DNA of 64,000 nt from Artemisia argyi. Taxonomy: Eukaryota; Streptophyta; Magnoliopsida; Asterales; Asteraceae. The stretch lies in assembly GCA_030686995.1 (NCBI GenBank), contig CM060685.1, forward strand, positions 22,304,065-22,368,064, given 5' to 3'. Of the stretch, positions 36,331-48,567 are shown piece after piece (position 1 is the first letter of the stretch; the number at the start of each line of letters is the position of its first letter). Made by a program: the position numbers and the translations under genes. The notes under the pieces are model-generated. The model did not search any database, was not told where the DNA came from, and worked only from the letters and a program-made list of their open reading frames with translations.

Positions 36331-38521
36331 GAGCTTGAGTTTGATTCTGACTCGGCTAGTTAGTTTTTCTTTTAAACTTAAGTTTGATACTTAGTTAATT
36401 TTAAAACTCTATTTATTTACTTTTACTTATTTGAAAGCTGAAGTATAAAGAAAAAATTAAAATAAAATTTTGAGTCATGTAATTTAAAGAAAAAAAAAAG
36501 CCGTTTAATTGATAAGACAGCGTATCACGATTGTTTAATTATCTCAAAAACTATATGATTATATACCACATCTATACATATAAAAACTCGTTAAGCTTGA
36601 GCTTGAATCATGTTTTGACGAGTTGAACTTAAGTAGCTCGGTTCATGTACTCCTCTAATCAGGGGCAGACTTAGGAGGTTTCCGGGAGTTTACAGAAATC
36701 CAATGAATGTTTGTCGCCCTAATGTAAATTTTTGTTAAAAATCACGATTTTGTCGAATGGTTCTCAAAATTTATATCACATGAAAACATGTCTTATTTAG
36801 TTAGTTCATTAATTTGTCTAAAAAAAATACATGTCATCTTAATTTGTTTATACCTTAGTTTTAAGAGTAGTATTAATGAAATTACACCTTTTAGTTTATT
36901 TTTATTTTTTCTATATTCGTTAAAAGAAATTGTGTACCCGATCACTTAGAATATTGGGTCCCTTGCTTTTCTAATGATAACTATTATGAGAATGGTCGTA
37001 TATAATAGAACACTGTCACTTAATTTTCTTAACTTTGAATCAAACAAATCATTCAATGTTATGCTTTGAATCGTCAATAATTGGCCACAACACATGATTC
37101 CAAACCAACTTCACACGTCAATAGCATGTTGTTCATTCTCGAATCATTTGCTACCGATATCGTAGTATATGATGTGTGTATAAAGTAAATGATAAATATA
37201 CCAACAACTTCACCTTTACAAACACATCATATCCGTATTATACTATATAAAATTATATAATTTTCACAAATGAATGTGACAAATGAAACATTGTCCACCA
37301 TTTCCTTAAAATGAGCATGTCCTTTGATTCTTGATCCCACCCAAAATTATATACGACAAGACATGTCCATAGTCAAGTTGATGGAATTCTATAAAGTGAG
37401 TGATGAGGGGATCTTTGAATCTGCTTATTTAAATTGATTCTAATAGTATACTACACGGACTCATATGAGAGTCGGGTGTATCACGAGTCACACCCTTTTA
37501 AAAATCTTGAGTCCGTCCTTGACATACAATATAATTCTTTTAGGATTAAACATCGGTGACTCACGATATTGTCAAGTGCATGTCATTGATCACTAGAAAT
37601 TTCTAAAAAAGAGGTCCATTGATCACTAGAAATTTCTAAAAAAAAGGTCCAAAACATATCTAGTCGAGATGCAAACGCGTTGATTGGAACTTACAACAAC
37701 AATAACAACAATACTTAATCTCATATAAATGAAGTATGAGAAAAATGAAATGTAAACATGTCATATCTTTATACTAAGGTAGACCTAAAGGTTTCTCGTG
37801 AGGTGTTTTTTGAAGACGTCACAACGAGAACACAAACACGTTACTAGTTTTTTTTCAAGACATGCAATCGCGTGTTTTTTCAAAATTAACGGCTCGTGTA
37901 TCTACTCATGAGTTGAAAATGCTATCTCCTCTAGATATTCATATATCATTTTCTTACTCAAACGTGACTTCATTAACTTCAATTCAAACTTCATGATGTA
38001 ATTTCCGATCATTTACAGCAAGACTTGTAGCAAATAGTGTACAATTTCAAATAGTGTACAATTTTACATGGTTAAAATAAGTAAAAGACCAAAATCTTAT
38101 GAGTGAAAATCCTGAATTTGAGGCCACCCCACGTGAGCAATTAAATTCCACGACAATCTTTCTAAACAACTATTTTGTTCCAAGTTTCAACTAGAGTATG
38201 AATTCAACGTAGGACCATATATACAAATACTTTTTAAAGTGTAACAATGTTAATTATTTACCTAAACAAATTATAAAAACAAAATGCCCTACTGTGTACC
38301 ATTCTGCTAGTGGCACGATGGCATGACTCCAAGGACGAACTTACATAAATGTCAGGTGTAGCGAGAGTCATACCTGATTTTGAATCACGAAGTGTATTTT
38401 TCTTTGAAAAATGTCATTGTGAATTTACAAACGATCACGATAATATCTCAGTTAAATCGTATACATATGAGTAAAAATTACATACGCTCCTAGTAAACCA
38501 ATCAGAGAAAAGTATACATTT
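36331..38521. other. Gene-free region
   Basis: AT-rich, no supported gene. Holds a 34-bp tandem duplication (GATCACTAGAAATTTC and following) at about 37588-37650 and two diverged copies of a short GACGGACTCA-type element (37455-37520, 38331-38385). Confidence 0.5.
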
Positions 38522-38679
38522 AGAGCACACGGTACCATGGCCCTCGCGTCAACCAGTAATCCCACTGGATAACGCGAGCAGGACACCGAACCTCGCTCCA
38601 TCGGTCCTTGCGGCGTAATTACCCGCTAATATTTTTATTTTTTTGTGATGTATTTATGTTTTATTGGGTCATGGGTAGG
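38522..38679 (+). mobile_element. MITE fragment with GAGCACACGGTA end
   Basis: TTAGAGCACACGGTACC repeats the terminus of the element at 35965, followed by GC-rich sequence. No right end is found; a solo LTR at 38680 interrupts the region. Confidence 0.45.
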
Positions 38680-39566
38680 TGTTGGGTCACTGAATTCCCC
38701 AATCTTCTTCTAAAAAGGATTTGAACGTAAAATAACCTAAGTATAAACAAGTCACTAAGTGAACAGTAACTCAGTGAGTCATCTTCAGGATGCTTAGACC
38801 GAGCCTAAGAAGAAAGGTTCTCCATTCAGTGAGGCGGAACTCAGTAAGTGTGATCTAAGCCAAGAAGAAGGTGATGGGTTCAGTGAGGATGACAATAACT
38901 CACTGAACCCCAAGACTCCTCAACAACTATCATGGTACTAAAGAATGATGACTTGAAGACTGAAGTTTTGGCGGGACTGGGCGGGAAAGTTTGATCTGTT
39001 TCACAAAAGTGCTTTATCACTTTAAGGTCAAACTTTCCCCAAATGGTTAAAACCAGACTGTCATCAGAAAGTGCCTTTTAGACTTAACCCAAAGAAGTTT
39101 ACCAAGTCAGAGAATAAAATCTATCAAGATTTTATTGAGGAACACTTAGGTCCATTGTATAATAGGGTTGTTCGTATTTGTGTATAAATAGGTAGCATAA
39201 GTGAGGAGTAAAAGTTGACAAGTTTGTGCAATTAATGCAAAGCATTCACAAACCACTTTTACTCCTCCAAAGAACAACATAACCCTGAGATAGCTCAGTG
39301 GGTCCTGAAAGTTGTCACTCAACATTGTTTGAGTTTAGTGAGGAGTCAATACTACACTTGTCGTTTTCAATCCCAAGTGTTATTCCGCAAACACTTGGGT
39401 ACGATTCTTTTTGATTAACTTCTAATAAAGAATTAAACGTTGAAAAATATTGTCTTTTATGTTTACGGTGCTTTATTGTTAATCATTTATACATCTTTTT
39501 TAAAAGTCATATAACTTTGTTACTTTAGCTTTTTAGTTACTGTTAATCAAGTAAAAAAGACCAACA
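38680..39566 (+). mobile_element. Solo LTR (Copia-like) with target duplication
   Basis: Starts TGTTGGGTC and ends GACCAACA, flanked by GTAGG at 38675-38679 and 39567-39571. 887 bp. A TATA box (TATAAATAGG) lies at 39183 and an AATAAA-type signal near 39422, as expected of an LTR with U3-R-U5. With no internal region it fits recombination between two LTRs. The plus orientation rests on the TATA and polyA order. Confidence 0.85.
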
Positions 39567-40725
39567 GTAGGTCAAGAGGTCTCCAATAATAACAGCTTTT
39601 GAAGAAAGGTGTTTTTGATTTAAGTTATAAGCTCCGCCTTATAAATAAAATACTGAGGTGACAACACTTTTTACTATATGCGAGACACAGATAACTCCAA
39701 AACACCTTCTTCTCTTACCCGTTTAATTAACATATCATTAGTCAATAAAGTGATTTGTTAATAATACAATACTATAAAATGGTGGGGCTAGAATTGAAAA
39801 AGAAAAAAGGCAACGGCTGAGCACGACAAAGCATAGCCCGTATTTAAAGGGTCGTCTTCTCGTAAATCTAAACACACCCTTCCAACTCCATTTTCATTCT
39901 TTAATCATTTGTTTAGCATTTTCATCTTTTTATTAATAAAACATTTATAACAAAAGATATCGAACGAAAAAATTCACCAAAGTATGTAAAATAGTTAAGA
40001 AAATGTCGCTCGACCTAGACTCAACTCGATTCTTTTCTTATTTATGATTGTAAGCAAAAACGATAACGGTACATAATCCGGTTGGAGCGGAATATGTGAT
40101 ATATATAGTCTTTTAATCGGTGAAACTTTTACCCGAGATGGTTATTGATGCTTCATTCTTTAAATACGAAAGAAAATGCTAAATTGCTAATTTACATACT
40201 ATGATTAGTGATGGTCTAAACTAGTAAAACTAAAATTTAAAATAAAAATACAATCAGGTTATAAAAGTATGTAGTTGTTAAAACTTGAGACAAACCTTGG
40301 TGTGTTTTTTCTTTTCAACTTGTCCCATATTTTCTGGTTGGATAAAGCGTCTTTAACTTCAATTGTTTTTTAATGATATAAAATTTCCAATAATTATAGA
40401 TTATTTGGCCTTTGAAAATGAAATAATGTTTATCATTTTATGTTGTTGTACTTAAATAATTTATTAGCAACAAAAACATGTTGTGTATCATTTGACAATT
40501 TTAATTTTGATTTTTCCAGACTAAATAATAAGATGTTAATGCTTAAAACTAATGATTGAATAACAAAAAACGAAAATATACAAAAAGCAATTTCTCAAAA
40601 AGTTCATTAGCCCATTTATCTTATTTCATCTATTTATCATAAACTTTTAGAACAAGATGGAAACTTTATATATGGGCTTTATCCCATACAATATTATGAC
40701 TACAGGCCCAAAGATTTGAATGAGA

Positions 40726-40822
40726 ATAATCAACAAATAGATTGTAACAAAATCTACACGGCCAAAAATGTTTGCAGTTAAACTTAATTATGCACACAAT
40801 GACACAATCTTCGCAAACTTAA
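40726..40822 (+). repeat. Direct repeat left of the TIR element
   Basis: ATAATCAACAAATAGATTG to CTTCGCAAACTTAA; recurs at 41203-41294 with a few small indels. Confidence 0.88.
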
Positions 40823-40824
40823 TA

Positions 40825-41200
40825 TTCGGTTATCGGGTTGGATATGGGTTTGGCAATGAAAACCGAAAACCGAACCGAAAACCAAAAATATTAAAATATG
40901 CATATTTTTTATTTATATATAAAAATAATCACTAAATGTCTTTTTTAATATAAATATAACATTATTTAAGCTCGAAAAATAATTTGTTCTAAATATATAT
41001 ATAATTAAATGAAAAAAATAATTAAAATTATATAATTCGGGTTATTCGGTTCGGTTTTCGGTTATAAGGGTCCAGTTTTTGGTTTTCGGTTCGGTTTAAT
41101 CAAATTTGAATTCGGTTCGGTTTGACCAAGAAAAAAAAATTAACTGAACAAATCGAACCGAATAAACCGAATAACCCGATAACCGAACCGATGAACACCT
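40825..41200. mobile_element. TIR element rich in CGGTTCGGTT words
   Basis: The left end TTCGGTTATCGGGTT is matched inversely at the right end (AACCCGATAACCGAA). The inside has many CCGAAAACCGAAC and GGTTCGGTTT words. About 376 bp, no coding. Confidence 0.65.
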
Positions 41201-41202
41201 CT

Positions 41203-41294
41203 ATAATCAACAAATAGATTGTAAATTCAAAATCTACACGGCGAAAAATGTTTGCAGTTAAACTTAATTATGCACACAATCTTCGCAAACTTAA
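41203..41294 (+). repeat. Direct repeat right of the TIR element
   Basis: Second copy of 40726-40822. The ~90 bp length is too long for a transposition target duplication, so the TIR element sits within a larger local duplication. Confidence 0.88.
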
Positions 41295-42169
41295 AACTAA
41301 AGACATAAATAATAGCAGCCGCGTGTGTGGTCGCGAGTGGCGGCGTGCTAAAGTTACCTCGAGTAACTTGAACAGGAAACATGGGCCACTAAAACACAAT
41401 TGGCTAAACTTAAGAAAGTAAATATAGGATATCCAACTTAAGACCTGACGAACATATAAGAAAGACACCTACCAGCTACTATACTTACTAGTTCATTTCT
41501 TGCATCTCTTTTCTATAAGAACACAAAACACTCTAAAGTGATATGTTACTTATACATGGGCCATTTACTCTTTCATACACAGTATTTTATACAGGGACTT
41601 AGCCCAACTAAGTATTCCAGGCCCATAAACTTTCAATCAAAAATAACAAACAAACGTAAACGAAATCGTTAACTGGGAACTCGACCATCGGAAAAGTTTA
41701 AAGAGGAGGAAAATTTTCGCCACGGGACCCGCGTACGAAACTTTCATGTATGTTTTTGGACAGTTTGTCAATGCATTGCAACAGATTTATCTGCAACATT
41801 ATAAAGATTAGATTTGTCAAGCAACGTGGAGTCAAATCATTTTTTTTTTCTACGTCAAATGAAACAATTTTCTGTATCTCTTGGTTTGCTAAGATTGTTT
41901 TAACATAAAATGTCCATCTGTTCACATCTGCTAGTTTGTAAAATTACAAACAACAATAATACGGAGTAATAACTAGTGTTGTATATCTAAAGGCAAACAA
42001 ATTCAAACGATATTCGTGAAGTAATAAAAAAAAAACTGACTATTTAAATATATAAAAACTTTTGATTCAACAAAGTGCTTACAAAAATGGAGTTGTGGCC
42101 GGAGATCCTATTTCTGCTGGAGAATCAGAGTTTCTAAAATGGAGTTCTGAACCATAAGAATAAGAACTT

Positions 42170-45100
42170 CTATTTTTTTTTGTCCCTCGATATTTCTGCA
42201 CCTTTATACTTGGTAATGGTTTTAATAACCGAGTTCAGCCGCCTGTTGTGTATATTATACTTCCCATCCCATGTACTAATTGCATATAGATTTGGAGCAG
42301 ACAAATCTCCCTTGGTGAAAACTGTCATTTCTGAATAATTAATTTCCAAGGTATCCAATGATGGAAATTCAAAAGATTCATTTCCTAAGCAAAATCCCTC
42401 GAGAATATGAAGATTACCAAATATTAAGGACTTTAGACAAGGGAACACCACAGTAGCATTCACTATGGCATCACATTCTTCTTCTCCCTTCACGATTACC
42501 TTCATACTCCCGCAGCAAATTATATGTAGTTCTTGGAGTTGCGATATACTGCTAATCATGGAACATGTAAATACATATTCTAAACTATTACATCCTTCAA
42601 TAGACAGTCTTGTTAGGTTTGGAAACTTTAATACTGTCCCCTGCTTGCTCTTCCATATATACTTGAGACTTTTTAACCACTCCAAGTCCACTTGTCTCAA
42701 GTTTGGAATTTCAGCAACAGTTTGTGAATCAAATATCTGCTCAATGCCCCGAGAATGCCTACAATAGACAGTTTCAAGCTTTTGTAGTTGTAGCAACTTA
42801 TCGGATGAGAAAAGAGTCTGTCCACCACTGGGGTTATAATTGAACATATCCACTTCGATTAAATTATGATAAGACCAAGGCAACCGTTCCATAGTAGTCT
42901 GGCGGTATGAGCTTGTACTTTCATAACTTGGTAATTTGGCCTACAAGATCATAAAAAACACAAGCTTTTGTCAGAGATAATTGTACATATAAGTTGGTTC
43001 AATGATTAAAAAAAAAAAAAATCACATACATAACCAAACCGTTGGTATTTGCTAATCATATAACTTTTGATCCAATAATTACGCTTTAATTTTGATGAAG
43101 ATTACAATTATTAATGAGGTAAATTGACTCTAATATTAAGTTTTACACACAAGGCCTGAGTCTAGACAAGAACTTGACATGGGAAGGTTTTTTCTTTTTT
43201 TATTTAAAATAAAAATAATACCTGATGCGAGGTGGTCGTCACGTGAAAGTTAAGACCGCATTCAACACTATGTTTGCCTAAGCTTGTATTTATGGAGTTA
43301 AGCTTCGGAGCTGTAGATTGACCATGAGTGAACACCGTTATTTGTGGGCATTCACGGATCACAACCTTTTCCAATGCTGGCCATATGAATTCATTCTTCC
43401 CCAAGAAGAAACCCACAAAGTTTGGTAGGTTGACTAGTTTAAGGGACTTCAAATGAGGAAAGCACACCTCAACAGATGTAGTTGTCTGCTCTCCATTTTC
43501 TTCTGTAACAATGACTTCCATTGCCTTGCAATCCCATACCACTAGCTCTTCGAGTTGCGTGAGGCTTTCAAGAGTGGAAAATGTGAATATATGTTCCAAA
43601 AGGTTGCACTGATAAATTTTCAAGATCTTTAGTTTTGGAAGTTTGAACATCGTAATATATTCTAGCCTTGGAAGTGACTTTCCAGTACCACTCTTGTTGT
43701 TCATCTCTTGAGTTTCAAACACCTCCGTCATTGATTTGCAATTTTCTACTTCCAGCACCTGAAGCCTTTGCTTCTGTCCTACAGCATACCATGGAATCAC
43801 ACTTGACAATGCATCACAATCTGTTATACTTATCTCTCTAGCGTATTGGCATAGGGACCAAGAAGCTTGAGATAACTGAAAAAAACGAGAATTTAATTAT
43901 ATAATTAACAGAGCTAATCATATTAACAAAATCAACCATCATTTATTTTAGTCGCTCAACATATAGGAAAAATACCTTACGCTGCTCATGAATATCAGTA
44001 GATATTCCATTGGCACCACCACCAATACACTTGAGATTTCTGAGTGAATGAAGCTCAAGAATGTCTAAATGAGGGAAGAAAGTGGTGGTTGTGTGGGAAT
44101 ATATAGACGCATCTTCAGCATCTCTGTTTAAAACAACCTCTTCAATACCATCACAAGACTTTATATGAATTTTCTTTAGGTCGGAAAGAAGTTTCGCCAT
44201 TAGAGGTGAAAACAAGTACTTGATGCTGTTACACTTGTTCATCTCTATGGTTGTGAGGTTATGAAATGAGAACTGTGACTGTGGTTTTTGAAGAATTAAG
44301 AAATCATTCCAATCACACTTCCACACATGAGTCATCCTCCCCATTTCTTTTAATTCTAATTTTTCAAGATAGGGGAGTATTGGTGGTTGTTGAGTATTGT
44401 GAGGTGATTCTCTACTACTTGGAGTCGTTATCTCAAAGACCACCTCCACACCTTTGTAGTCCCACAAACAAAGTTCATGAAGGTGATGGAAAGTGTGTAA
44501 TAGATTGGATGGGAGTGCAACAACTTCAGAAATACCGTCATTCATTTCCTCCCTCGATGCGTGTATAACATTAATCTGCATATTGCAACCACAAATGTTA
44601 TAATTTTTTATAGTAATAGTAATAGTAATAGTTATAGTCGCAATAATAATAATAGTAGTAATAATAATAATAATAATAACAATAATAATAATAATAATAA
44701 TAATTAAATCCAAGGAATATCCGGATATGAGAAAGAAGAAACAACGTAGAAATAGTTGGATTTTCTTTTCTTTTCTTATATATAAATGATTTTCAATATA
44801 TTATTCGTAACACTATTTAAGACATGAGAAGGCCAAGAAATCACGAAAAGAAAGCCACAATTATAGTGGTTCAATCAACATGTCATCAAAAATTTAGTTC
44901 TAATAATATTTTTCTATTTATTTTAAGAATAATAAGTAACCTAATATTATTTTTTTATATATTTAAAAAGAATAAATAACATTCAAGTAGTGAAAAGAGG
45001 TCACAATCAGTTTTTTTTTTGCAAGTTCTAGCTAACAGTTTTAAAGGATAGAAACAAAAATGGAAATCATTTATTTATTAGTTTTAAACATTCAAGTTAA

Positions 45101-48100
45101 GAGTCGTACCTCTTGATCTTGGTTACTCTCAACCAATTCATTCTTTCTCTCGCTTTCTCTACCACATCTTATTACTCGAACTTCTTTGAGTGCTCTCATA
45201 TCAAAAGTGGTTGTGGCAGGTGTGATTAAATTTTCAAACCTCTCACATTCATTAATCTCTATGCTTTCAACAGCTTCAAATCCATGAATTAAGTTATTTC
45301 CAGCATCTTTTATCGTCCACACCTCTCTAAGCTTCCCTAATCTAATCAATTTAATGTTTCTCAACCTGCTGCTGCTAACTTTATCCATTTCACCAACACA
45401 TCCCATGTCGATGTCGAATATCACTTCAATGGAAGCACAATAGTCAACTTTAAGCTCTTGTAGATTATTCAGGAATGGAAATGGATTGCATGAAAAAAGC
45501 TTCGCCAGACTATCACATCTCTTCACTTTAATGCTTCTCAAACTGCTCCTAAGTTGCTCGATTTCACCAACATCCATGTTGAACAAGACTTCAATGGAAC
45601 CACAACCCTCGACTCTAAGCTCTCTCAATGGGCAAACATTACTTATACTAAACTGAGGAGGCCATATCTCCTTCAAATTGTTCATGTTAGAAACAACCAG
45701 TTTCTCCAGCTTTGGAGCCACATCCTGCAAAGTAAAAAAGATTTGTTCATTCATTAGATACCTGCCAGTTATTCAAACACTTTTAGTTGAAAAGATTGTT
45801 AATATAAGTATATTAATACAAAGCAAATACTTACCTGTGCGTTCAAGAAAGATTGTGTGGGGGACATATTACTCGACACAAAAGATGTTGCACTATCAGG
45901 ATAAATGCTTGTAAATTTTTGAAGACCATCAAGTTGCAACTCCATGAGACGTGGCAGCTCAATCACATCAACGTTATTGCAGAAATGCAATAAATTTGGC
46001 AGCTCAGCCAACCTCAGACACTTTAAGTTGGAAAACTTAATTATATCAGATCCATCATTTTCAGTATGTATGACTGCTTCCATAATTGGGCATCCGGAAA
46101 TATCCAGATACTCAAGCTTTGACAACTTTGTTGCAACACTCGGTGTGAAAAGGTATTTCAACTCTGCACATTCTGAAATTACAAGGAGTCTTAAATTGTA
46201 AAACGAACAGCTTTGACGAGGATGTTGAGGATACGGGGATTCCACATCAACATCTTCAAGAGTATTCATATCATTCACTTGTAGATAAAGTGCATCTGTG
46301 ATCTTAAACAGCTCGTTCATTTTAGATTTCAGTAGTTCTTCTCTGTTGGTGACTAGCTTCAATCTGTTTTCATATGAGTGCGTGTCAACTTGCCTTGTGC
46401 GCAGCGCCTTTCTAACTTCTGTAAAAGAACATCCCACTGAGAGCTTGAATCTTTTAAGTTTCTCATAAGACATGTTCTTCATATGAGCATCGTCACCAAT
46501 AAATTCAAATTCTAATGCACGAAGGTTCTCTGAACGCTCTGCAAGTTCACTATAGTTGTTGTCTGTGAAGCAGCATGCTTTTTGATCATAAGGTATCATA
46601 TAAAGCTCTTCAAGTTTCACAAAGCTTTTCAAGACACCGTCATCTATAACAAGACTGTAACAACCTGTTACATCGAGTAGTCTTAGCTTCTTCAAATTTT
46701 CGAATGTGGAAGGTATGGTTGTAATGCCAGAATTAGCAAAGCTAAGCACTTCCAGATTCAAAAGATTGCCAATACAAGCTAAATCAAACATCAAGGAGCA
46801 TTCACGGAGACAAAGAGTTCGAAGGCTGGTGGAGCACTGAAATGATGCTGGAACAAATGCATACTTCATTCTCTCAAATGCTATAACTTGAAGCTTTTCC
46901 ATTGTTGCATAAAAGTCTTGAGGAGCCCTTAGAGACTCATCTCCGTGCATAAGTTTCAAAAGTGAAAGGTTTGGAAACCTAAAGTCACTAGGAAACTTAG
47001 ACATACCCTTACATGCTAACGAAATTTGCTTGCAAGACTGGCTCTTACTATCAGCTTCACTCCACTTTGAGAAATCATCTTCATAGTGAATGATACAACA
47101 TCCGTCCTCACCATCTTTAGAAACAGTATTTACCACAAATGCAAGCACAAGATCATGCATTTTAACACACTCAGTGTGATGCCTATCACCATCCATTAAC
47201 AAATATGCATTTTTGAGATTGCTAACACTCGTTTGTGTGCTGTCTCTAGCGTCTTCCATAGTATACACTTTGTTTAAAAGTTTTAATCCCCATGCATATC
47301 TTGTGAGATCTTCTATGGGGATATTAGAGTCCTCAGGGAACAAGCCACAAAGCCGAAAAATCGCTTTATCCTCTTGTTTTAAATTATTGTAGCTCATCTC
47401 AATAATTTCTTGTACGTTTTCATCAAGATCATTATTCTCCAGACACTTGAGTGTACGTCTCCATACAAATTCATTTTGACTGTTAAGAGTTGTGGCAATG
47501 AGTTTGATGGCAAGGGGCAAACCACCACACTTTTTGACAATTTCACATCCTATTTTATAGAGATCATGATCGGGTGAAATGTCTGCTTTTTGACAAAAGA
47601 AATCTTGTGCTTCATTTTCCTTCAAGACATCAACCTCAACTACTTCAAGAGCAGAATCAGCAATCTGTCGGCAAACTTTTACATCCCGCGATGTGAGCAA
47701 CAACTTAACCCCATTTGGCAAAGGACTCCCTAATCCGATATCTTCAAGTTTAATCTTCTCCCACACATCATCCAGTGTAACCAGAATCTTTTCTTTACGC
47801 TCCAAGAATCCTTTAAATCTTTTAGAAAGATAAGCTGCCCTTAGTGTTTCATTAGTTTCAGTTAGAGGTTCGCCTGTGTGCACTGCTATGGCATTCTGAA
47901 TGGCAAACAAGTTGGAACTTTTCCCAATAACCACATCCACAATCCAATTAAACATCTTGTTATCTTGTGCAGCCTCTTTCAGTTGTTTCATCAGCGTGGT
48001 TTTCCCCACACCACCCATTCCACACAAGGCTATCACTCGAGCCATATCATCATCATCTTGTTGAAGGAGTTTCAATGCGTCATTGAATGTCTTTACTCTT

Positions 48101-48567
48101 GAACTGAACCCATTTTGGGTATTTCCTCCTGATGTTGATGTTGATGCCGGGCGTTTGGAATCGACTCTTCCCAAAGGGATTTGGGCATCACTCCAGATGA
48201 TGATGTCAGAACTCTCTTTAATCAGACCTTCGATATCCTCGATGAGCCTCAATGCGTTTCTTCCTGCTAGATACTTCTTTTTGACATTAAAGCATCCAAT
48301 GTCATTACTTGAGATTTTGTTGACCTCTTCCTTGATCTTTTTAACATCTTCCAACCACCCTGGTACACGAGTAGGTATCTCTCGATTGCTTACATTGTTT
48401 TCTCTCACCCGCTTTTCGTTATCAGCTCTTTGACCGTCCAAAACCTTCATTTTGTCTTTCATTTCCTTCACACGATCGGCGGAGGAAGTGAGGTTTCTCA
48501 CCTTTTGCGTAATATGAACTGTCAAAACATTCACAACAGGACCAACGATTGCAGATACAACTTCCAT
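42170..48567 (-). CDS. CC-NB-LRR immune receptor, RGC2-like, five exons
   Basis: Exons: 48567-45835, 45724-45110, 44575-43976, 43875-43222, 42940-42170. All introns are GT-AG and phase 0; the spliced product is about 1790 residues, close to lettuce RGC2 proteins. Exon 1 carries the coiled-coil-like N-terminus (MEVVSAIVGPVVNVL, with GWLEDVKKI about 70-78), P-loop GMGGVGKTT 183-191, kinase-2 ILVTLDDVW 261-269, RNBS-B LLLTSRD 289-295, GLPLA 349-353, RNBS-D CGLFPED 407-413, KMHD 469-472 and the first LRRs. Exons 2-5 are irregular LRR blocks with motifs such as LRELRVEGCGSIEVLF and LEELVVWDCKAMEVIV. The terminal Trp of kinase-2 is typical of non-TIR receptors. All nucleotide-binding motifs are intact, so the gene appears functional: a cytoplasmic NLR detecting pathogen effectors. 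Which pathogen cannot be said. RGC2 genes occur in large clusters, and a relic of another copy lies at 55665-56431. Confidence 0.93.
44605..44703. repeat. AAT/AGT-type trinucleotide repeat in intron 2 of the NLR gene
   Basis: A degenerate run of AAT, AGT and AAC triplets just upstream of exon 3. Non-coding. Confidence 0.9.

Larger units (their letters stand above)
39567..42169. other. Gene-free region downstream of the NLR gene
   Basis: No gene supported. 40253-40450 resembles 56814-57010 in the same orientation. Holds the TIR element at 40825-41200 and its flanking direct repeats. 41900-42169 is the probable 3' flank of the NLR gene. Confidence 0.55.
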
